This document shows, piece by piece, positions 6,777 through 11,627 of a stretch of 11,627 bases of DNA. The position numbers were made by a program, and so were the translations under genes. The stretch covers positions 1 to 11,627 of the forward strand of contig CALDPL010000028.1 in the NCBI GenBank assembly GCA_937911965.1, read 5' to 3'. How positions within the stretch are numbered: position 1 is the stretch's first letter; every line of letters starts with the position of its first letter. This DNA is from an uncultured Allomuricauda sp. (GTDB lineage Bacteria > Bacteroidota > Bacteroidia > Flavobacteriales > Flavobacteriaceae). Below the pieces are notes generated by a model. It worked only from the letters and a program-made list of their open reading frames with translations, made no database searches and was not told the DNA's origin.

Positions 6777-8204
6777 ATGAACAAACGAGATTTTATCAAA
6801 AAAAGTGGGGTGGGGGCCCTGGGGATCCTCTTGGCCCCCTCCCTTTTGAAAGGGGGCAACGCCCAGACCAAACTGCGCACCGCCCATATCGGGGTGGGGA
6901 ACATGGGAATGGAGGACCTCAAGGCCATTTCGTCCCATCCCCAGGTGGAGGTGACCGCCCTCTGCGACGTGGACGCCATCAATCTCTCGGTCGCCCATAA
7001 GATGCATCCCGGGGCCAGGATATTCTTTGACTACCGGGTCATGTTGGATGAGTTGGCGGACCAGATCGATGCGGTGATCGTTTCCACTCCGGACCACACC
7101 CATGCCCCGGCCTCCCTTTTGGCCATGGAAAAGAACAAGCCCGTTTATTGCCAAAAACCCCTCACCCATTATGTATCGGAGTCCAGGGCCATGAAAAAAA
7201 TGGCCGAGGAAAAAGGCTTGGTCACCCAAATGGGCATTCAGGTACATTCCTTTTACGATTACAGGCTGGCCACCCTTTTGATCCAATCCGGCATCATTGG
7301 CAAGGTGCATACCGTCCATGCCTGGTCCCCAAAGAATTGGGGCTATGACGGGCCGCTGCCCCAAGGCGAGGACCCGATCCCGGCCCAGCTCAACTGGAAC
7401 CTTTGGATGGGGACCAGCAAGGAAAGGCCCTATAAGGAAGGGGTGTACCATCCCGGGAACTGGAGAAAACTGATCGATTACGGCTGTGGCACCTTGGGGG
7501 ATATGGGGGTCCATATCTTCGACACCCCCTACAATGCATTGCAGCTCGATGTACCGCGCACCATCACCACGGAGTGCAGGCCCCCCAACGGCTTTGGGTT
7601 TCCGGAGAACAATCGGGTCACCTATGAATTCCCGGGAACCAAATACACCGGCAAATCCCTCAAATGGGTCTGGTATGACGGCCCCGGGGCCCCTGAACCG
7701 CACGAGGACCTGCTCCTTCCGGGCATGGAGGCCAAAAAAACGAGCGGCAGGGCCAAAGAGGAAAACATGGCCGACAAAATCTCCCTGGATGCCAAGGTGG
7801 CCTCCGAAAATGAACTGCCCGAACAGGGGGCCATGTTCGTGGGGGAAAAGGGACGGCTGCTCCTGCCCCACTTCATGCAATTGCCCAGAAAGATACGCAG
7901 GGGAAAATACGTGGACATTTCCAAGGAAATCGAGGAAATTTCAAAGGAGCACCGCTTGGGCGAACCCATAAGGAACTACGCCTCCGAAGGTCCCAAACAC
8001 TACCATCAGTTCGTGGATGCCTGCCTTGGAAAGGACAAAACGACCGCACCCTTTGAGTATGCGGCCCGTTTGACCGAGACCATACTGCTGGGCACCATAG
8101 CGGGACGCTTCCCGGGGGAGACCCTTCATTGGGACGCGGAAAGTGCCCGGTTCAAGGAAGGCAAGGCCAATGCATATCTGGCCGGGGAGTACAGAAACTT
8201 TTAG
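6777..8204 (+). CDS. Exported Gfo/Idh/MocA family oxidoreductase
   Basis: A 475-residue NAD(P)-linked sugar oxidoreductase with an N-terminal export signal (MNKRDFIKKSGVGALGILLA). It resembles a Tat signal with KR in place of the usual RR. The Rossmann domain begins at about 33, with nucleotide loop GVGNMG (39-44) and acidic D64 after strand 2. The family EKP motif appears here as QKP (126-128, in YCQKPLTH). The C-terminal domain carries GDMGVHIFD (241-249), whose H246 and D249 are the expected catalytic/sugar-binding residues. ATG at 6777 gives the export signal; an open frame back to 6609 lies inside the DUF1080 gene and is ignored. It should oxidise the 3-OH of a glycoside, preparing it for cleavage by the upstream DUF1080 protein. 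A tightly held cofactor is likely if it is truly periplasmic (inference). Its stop is separated from the next ATG by one base, indicating co-translation. Confidence 0.92.
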   Translation: MNKRDFIKKSGVGALGILLAPSLLKGGNAQTKLRTAHIGVGNMGMEDLKAISSHPQVEVTALCDVDAINLSVAHKMHPGARIFFDYRVMLDELADQIDAVIVSTPDHTHAPASLLAMEKNKPVYCQKPLTHYVSESRAMKKMAEEKGLVTQMGIQVHSFYDYRLATLLIQSGIIGKVHTVHAWSPKNWGYDGPLPQGEDPIPAQLNWNLWMGTSKERPYKEGVYHPGNWRKLIDYGCGTLGDMGVHIFDTPYNALQLDVPRTITTECRPPNGFGFPENNRVTYEFPGTKYTGKSLKWVWYDGPGAPEPHEDLLLPGMEAKKTSGRAKEENMADKISLDAKVASENELPEQGAMFVGEKGRLLLPHFMQLPRKIRRGKYVDISKEIEEISKEHRLGEPIRNYASEGPKHYHQFVDACLGKDKTTAPFEYAARLTETILLGTIAGRFPGETLHWDAESARFKEGKANAYLAGEYRNF

Positions 8205-8205
8205 G

Positions 8206-9336
8206 ATGGGAATCCGTGTACTGTTGGGATCCCTGTCCCTGATGCTGCTATTGCCCCTTTCGGGAGCTTCCCAAAAGCTGCTGCGGGACCATGGGGTGGA
8301 AATCGGCGTTCTTAGGCCGGGCCCATTGAATGCCATAACCGATGTGCCGGGGGTCCTGGTGGGCCATACTACCCGGATCGAAGGCCGGGACATCCGTACC
8401 GGGGCCACGGCCATCCTGCCCCATTCCGGAAACATTTTCCAGGAAAAGGTACCGGCCGCGATCTACGTGGGCAACGGTTTTGGCAAACTGGCAGGCCTTA
8501 GTCAGGTCAAGGAACTTGGAAGTCTGGAAACCCCGATCGTCCTGACCAATACCCTGAGTGTCCCCACGGCCATGGATGCGGTCATCACCTTTACCTTGGG
8601 ACTTCCGGGGAATGAAAATGTCCGCTCGGTCAATGCCGTGGTGGGGGAGACCAATGACGGCCACCTCAACGACATCCGCGGGCGGCACATCGGCCAAGAG
8701 GATGTGCTCCGGGCCATTCAAACGGCCAAGGCCGGACCTGTGGCCCAGGGCAATGTGGGGGCCGGGACCGGAACCGTGTGTTTTGGATTCAAGGGGGGAA
8801 TCGGCACATCCTCCAGGGTACTTCCCAAAGCCCTTGGCGGCTATACCGTCGGGGTGCTGGCACAGACCAATTTTGGGGGAGTGCTGCAAGTGGCCGGTGT
8901 GGATGTGGGCAAACAACTGGGGCACTACAGCGAGAGCCTGAAGTATTCCCCGGACGGTTCCTGCATGATGGTGGTGATGACCGATGCCCCTTTGGATGCC
9001 AGGAATCTCGAGCGCCTTGCCAAACGGGCCATGCTGGGCCTGGCCCGTACCGGGGGAATTGCCAGCAATGGCAGCGGGGACTATGTGATCGCCGTTTCCA
9101 CTGCCGAGTCCTGCCGGATCCCCTATAGTGGCGAATCGTTCCTACTGACCCTTCCGGTCTTGCGAAACGATCGGGTCACCCCCCTCTTCCTCGCCGTGAT
9201 CGAGGCCACCGAAGAGGCCATACTGAACTCCCTGTTCGCAGCAGAGGCCATGGAAGGCCACAAGGGCCACAAGATCGAGGCCCTTCCCAAAAAAGAAGTG
9301 CTCAAAATGCTCAAGGCCGCCGGAAAGACAAATTAA
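8206..9336 (+). CDS. Secreted P1 family (DmpA/BapA, S58) self-processing aminopeptidase
   Basis: A 376-residue protein with a signal peptide (MGIRVLLGSLSLMLLLPLSG, mature from about ASQK). The body matches peptidase family S58: an N-terminal NAITDVPGVLVGHTT segment (42-56), TNTLSVPTAMDAV (114-126), QGNVGAGTGTVCFGFKGGIG (181-200), VGVLAQTNFGG (215-225) and, after PDGSCMMVVMTDAPLDARNLERLAKRA, the NGSGDY segment (288-293). In this Ntn-like family the precursor cuts itself before a Ser/Thr that becomes the nucleophile. Here the site is G251-S252, preceding the typical TDAPL, with N222 and S290 as likely partners. Known members release N-terminal amino acids, including D- and beta-amino acids, from small peptides. 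ATG at 8206 lies one base after the preceding stop and supplies the signal peptide. Its place between sugar-cleavage genes and a DUF4440 gene is unusual. The substrate is unknown. Confidence 0.92.
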   Translation: MGIRVLLGSLSLMLLLPLSGASQKLLRDHGVEIGVLRPGPLNAITDVPGVLVGHTTRIEGRDIRTGATAILPHSGNIFQEKVPAAIYVGNGFGKLAGLSQVKELGSLETPIVLTNTLSVPTAMDAVITFTLGLPGNENVRSVNAVVGETNDGHLNDIRGRHIGQEDVLRAIQTAKAGPVAQGNVGAGTGTVCFGFKGGIGTSSRVLPKALGGYTVGVLAQTNFGGVLQVAGVDVGKQLGHYSESLKYSPDGSCMMVVMTDAPLDARNLERLAKRAMLGLARTGGIASNGSGDYVIAVSTAESCRIPYSGESFLLTLPVLRNDRVTPLFLAVIEATEEAILNSLFAAEAMEGHKGHKIEALPKKEVLKMLKAAGKTN

Positions 9337-9347
9337 ACCACAAGCCC

Positions 9348-9785
9348 ATGAAAAAAATGATTTCCTTTCTGCTGCTTTTGATTCCCATACTCTGTTACCC
9401 ACAGGCAGACCAAAAGGAGCAAGAGGCCATCCTCAATGTACTCCACGACCAACAGGCCGCTTGGAACGCCTATGACCTGGAAGGCTATATGGATTCCTAT
9501 TGGAAATCCCCGGAGCTGACCTTCTATGGGAGTTCGGGGGTGGTGAAGGGTTGGCAAAACACCCTGGAACGCTACCGGAAAAGCTATCCTTCCAGGGAAC
9601 ATTTTGGAACCCTGGAGCTCAAGGTCAACCATATGTCCAAAATCGGGAGGAAGGACTATACGGTAATGGGCGAATATCACTTGGAACGTCCCGTGGGAAA
9701 TGCACGTGGAATCTTCACGTTGGTGGTCAAAAAAATAAAAGGAAGCTGGACGATCGTTGCCGACACTTCCTGTGGGGTTGAATAG
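9348..9785 (+). CDS. Secreted DUF4440 / SnoaL-like (NTF2 fold) small protein
   Basis: A 145-residue protein with signal peptide MKKMISFLLLLIPILCYPQA and a mature domain of about 125 residues. The layout is that of NTF2-like DUF4440 proteins: a first helix with QEAILNVLHDQQAAWNAYDLEGYMDSYWKSPELTFYG (25-61), GWQNTLERYRKSYPS (68-82), then antiparallel strands ending GIFTLVVKKIKGSWTIVADTS (121-141). The cone-shaped fold often binds small molecules or acts as an isomerase or dehydratase, but many members have no known reaction, and none can be assigned here. It begins 11 bases after the peptidase stop, making it the last gene of the plus-strand operon. It may handle the released small product (inference). 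The next 67 bases are AT-richer and separate it from the SPFH gene. Confidence 0.85.
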   Translation: MKKMISFLLLLIPILCYPQADQKEQEAILNVLHDQQAAWNAYDLEGYMDSYWKSPELTFYGSSGVVKGWQNTLERYRKSYPSREHFGTLELKVNHMSKIGRKDYTVMGEYHLERPVGNARGIFTLVVKKIKGSWTIVADTSCGVE

Positions 9786-9852
9786 GCAAAATTAAATTTC
9801 CAAGCTTCCCTTCGTTTTCATAAATTGGCAATACAAATCAACAAACACTGCC

Positions 9853-10977
9853 ATGGATATATTTGGAAGAATCAAGGAGAAGCTCAGCAATGAGTTCATC
9901 GACATCGTCGAGTGGCTCGACTATACCGAGGATACCATCGCCCATCGTTTTGAGCGCTATCAGAACGAGATCAAGAACGGGGCCAAGCTCATTGTCCGGG
10001 AAGGACAGACGGCCGTCTTCATCAACGAGGGGCAACTGGCCGACGTCTTCGGTCCCGGCACCTATGACCTGACCACGGCCAACCTGCCCATACTCACTAC
10101 CCTAAAGGGTTGGAAATACGGCTTCAACTCCCCGTTCAAGGCGGAGGTTTATTTTGTGAACACCCACCTTTTTACCGATGAGAAATGGGGCACCAAAAGT
10201 CCCATAACCTTGAGCGATGACCGTTTCGGCCTTGTGGAGATCCGGGCCTTTGGGACCTATGCCTTCAAAATATCCGATGCCGGGAAGTTCATCAAGGACA
10301 TTGTGGGGACCGACAGCAACTTCACCAATTTTGAGATCAACGAGCACCTGAAAAGCCTGATCGCCACCCGATTTACCGATACGGTGGGCAAGGCCAACCT
10401 GCCCATTGAACTGTACGCGGCCAACACCACGGAACTCTCCGACACCTGTAGGGAGGTCATGGCCCCGGAATTTGACTCTGTGGGCATTGCCCTGGTCAAA
10501 TTCTATATCGAAAACGTCTCCATGCCCGAGGAGCTCAAGAAGGAAATATTCGAATACAGCCGCATCGACAAACTGGACCTGGACAAATTGGCCAAGTTCA
10601 AGGCCGCCCAGGCCATAGAGGCGGCCGCCAAGAACGAAGGCGGTACGGCAGGTGCCGGAATGGGCATGGGAATGGGCTTTGTCCTGGCCCAACAGATGGG
10701 GAACCTCATGGGAGGACCCGCCCAACCACAGGCACAAGGCCTCGGGGCCTCCCCACCGCCCATACCCGTACAGACCCTCTATCATTACGCCCTGGACGGG
10801 GCCCAACAGGGACCGGTCAGCCGGGAGCAATTGCAGGCCCTGTTCGCCAATCGAACCATCAACAGGGACTCCCTGGTATGGAAACAGGGCATGGCGGCAT
10901 GGACCCCATTGAAAGAGGTCGAGGAACTGAAAGTCTTATTGGGGGGCAATACCCCACCGCCCCTGCCAACCCAATAA
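9853..10977 (+). CDS. SPFH domain protein with C-terminal GYF_2 domain (YdjI-like)
   Basis: A 374-residue protein without signal peptide or classical membrane helix. Residues about 20-260 match the YdjI-type SPFH (virion-core-like) family: an N-terminal DYTEDTIAHRFERYQNEIKNGAKLIVREGQTAVFINEGQLADVFGPGTYDL segment, in which WLDYTEDTIAHRFE leads into the first strand, then a coiled/helical part (SMPEELKKEIFEYSRIDKLDLDKLAKFKAAQAIEAA). A flexible Met/Gly-rich hinge (about 263-289) follows, then a GYF_2 domain at 309-363 (YHYALDGAQQGPVSREQLQ...SLVWKQGMAAWTPL). SPFH proteins form membrane scaffolds. The B. subtilis homologue YdjI helps place a PspA-family protein on the membrane. ATG at 9853 follows a 67-base gap that contains only a weak TAAATTGG box at 9821-9828. 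The partner zinc-ribbon gene follows 15 bases later. Domain calls are strong; the membrane-stress role is inferred from the homologous cluster. Confidence 0.9.
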   Translation: MDIFGRIKEKLSNEFIDIVEWLDYTEDTIAHRFERYQNEIKNGAKLIVREGQTAVFINEGQLADVFGPGTYDLTTANLPILTTLKGWKYGFNSPFKAEVYFVNTHLFTDEKWGTKSPITLSDDRFGLVEIRAFGTYAFKISDAGKFIKDIVGTDSNFTNFEINEHLKSLIATRFTDTVGKANLPIELYAANTTELSDTCREVMAPEFDSVGIALVKFYIENVSMPEELKKEIFEYSRIDKLDLDKLAKFKAAQAIEAAAKNEGGTAGAGMGMGMGFVLAQQMGNLMGGPAQPQAQGLGASPPPIPVQTLYHYALDGAQQGPVSREQLQALFANRTINRDSLVWKQGMAAWTPLKEVEELKVLLGGNTPPPLPTQ

Positions 10978-10992
10978 CAAGTCCGACCCCCA

Positions 10993-11627
10993 TTGGAGCC
11001 AAGCATACAAAAAACGGAGCTCAAAAGAGCCTGTACCAACTGTGGCGCAGAGCTCAGGTACAAACCCGGGACCCCGAACATCAGTTGTGGTTACTGTGGG
11101 CACGAGGAGGCCATCCCACTTTCGGAAAGCCGCTTTGAGGAGTTGGAACTACAGCCCTACCTCCAGGAAATGGGGAGCGTCAAACATGCGGAGCAGCTGT
11201 CCATGCTCCACTGCAAAAACTGTGGGGCGGACCAACATGTGGAGGAAAACTACAAATCCCTGCATTGCGTCTACTGTGGGCAGCCCTTGATCCTGGAAGA
11301 CGCCCATATGGAACAATGGATCTTGCCTGGGGCGGTACTGCCCTTTCAATTGGACCAAAAACAATCCTTTGCGATTTTCAGGAATTGGGTCAAACGGCTT
11401 TGGTTCGCACCCAACAATTTGAAGAAGGCCGCCCTGGATCCCCGCTTCACCAAGGGCCTTTACCTCCCCTATTGGACCTTTGACGCCCAATTGTGGGCCC
11501 GCTATACCGGGCAAAGGGGAGAGTATTATTACGAAACCCAAAGGGTGAGGGATTCCAACGGCAAGATGGTGACCCGACAAGTGAGAAAAACCCGTTGGTA
11601 CCCGGCCTCCGGGGAGGTGTCGGGATT
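10993..11627 (+). CDS. Double zinc-ribbon protein (YdjG-like), TTG start, cut by the window edge
   Basis: An uninterrupted frame of 211 codons runs from just after the SPFH stop to the window end. Two four-cysteine zinc ribbons are plain: C14/C17 with C32/C35 (CTNCG...CGYCG) and C74/C77 with C92/C95 (CKNCG...CVYCG). The part after them (LPFQLDQKQSFAIFRNWVKRLWFAP, then YLPYWTFDAQLWARYTGQRGEYYYE) matches the YdjG-like family whose C-terminus anchors in the membrane; that anchor would lie beyond the window. No ATG precedes the first ribbon, so TTG at 10993, 15 bases after the SPFH stop, is the best start. The first in-frame ATG (residue 60) would delete ribbon one. Homologues are sometimes labelled TFIIB-type zinc ribbon or primosomal-protein-like. 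The placement beside an SPFH gene supports a membrane-stress complex rather than replication. Confidence 0.88.
   Translation, partial: MEPSIQKTELKRACTNCGAELRYKPGTPNISCGYCGHEEAIPLSESRFEELELQPYLQEMGSVKHAEQLSMLHCKNCGADQHVEENYKSLHCVYCGQPLILEDAHMEQWILPGAVLPFQLDQKQSFAIFRNWVKRLWFAPNNLKKAALDPRFTKGLYLPYWTFDAQLWARYTGQRGEYYYETQRVRDSNGKMVTRQVRKTRWYPASGEVSG

Noticed and set aside
5954..6982. Open frame of 342 codons on the minus strand opposite the DUF1080 gene
   Set aside because: It crosses two real genes and their junction, and its composition is that of an antisense shadow.
6747..7880. Long open frame (377 codons) on the minus strand opposite the Gfo/Idh/MocA gene
   Set aside because: It is rich in Gly, His and Pro with no recognisable motif, while the plus strand encodes a complete conserved enzyme. 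GC-rich third positions open the antisense frame by chance.
8143..8205. Upstream start for the P1 peptidase
   Set aside because: It overlaps the end of the oxidoreductase gene and hides a good signal peptide beginning at 8206.
10102..10830. Open frame of 242 codons on the minus strand opposite the SPFH gene
   Set aside because: It is an antisense shadow without motifs. The SPFH and GYF_2 domains on the plus strand are clear.

Overview
The window looks like chromosomal DNA from a marine-type Bacteroidetes, most likely a fairly GC-rich member of the Flavobacteriaceae (Muricauda/Robiginitalea-like; this placement is inference). Supporting signs are a two-component-regulator propeller gene, a DUF1080 lipoprotein paired with a secreted Gfo/Idh/MocA protein, HemJ-type heme synthesis, TAnnTTTG-like promoter boxes and few obvious Shine-Dalgarno sequences. 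I see no tRNA, rRNA, CRISPR array, insertion sequence or phage gene. Coding density is high and no gene-free stretch exceeds 300 bases; the longest is about 210 bases.

Left half, minus strand. Positions 1-1128 hold the 5' part of a sensor gene with a Reg_prop beta-propeller, broken by a one-base frameshift at 556-559 and cut by the window edge. Behind it in transcription order is a probable four-gene operon reading leftward from about 5890: hemJ (membrane protoporphyrinogen IX oxidase), an NtrY-like membrane histidine kinase with no response regulator beside it, an enoyl-CoA hydratase/isomerase, and a 518-residue secreted protein I do not recognise.

Centre, plus strand. A divergent intergenic region (5832-5968) separates hemJ from a tight four-gene operon (gaps 16, 1 and 11 bases): a DUF1080 (3-keto-glycoside hydrolase-like) lipoprotein, a Gfo/Idh/MocA oxidoreductase with an export signal, a secreted P1/DmpA-type self-processing aminopeptidase, and a small secreted DUF4440/NTF2-like protein. 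The first two fit the known oxidise-then-cleave route for glycosides through a 3-keto intermediate. The peptidase and NTF2-like protein suggest that the substrate may carry both sugar and amino-acid parts (inference).

Right end, plus strand. An SPFH-domain protein with a Met/Gly-rich hinge and a C-terminal GYF_2 domain is followed 15 bases later, in the same reading frame, by a gene that appears to start with TTG and encodes two CxxC...CxxC zinc ribbons. This gene runs off the window. The pair matches the YdjI/YdjG half of the Bacillus subtilis ydjFGHI membrane-stress cluster.

Most notable items: the frameshifted sensor gene, a 30-base duplication covering its start region, the easily missed TTG-started zinc-ribbon gene, and the glycoside/peptidase operon.
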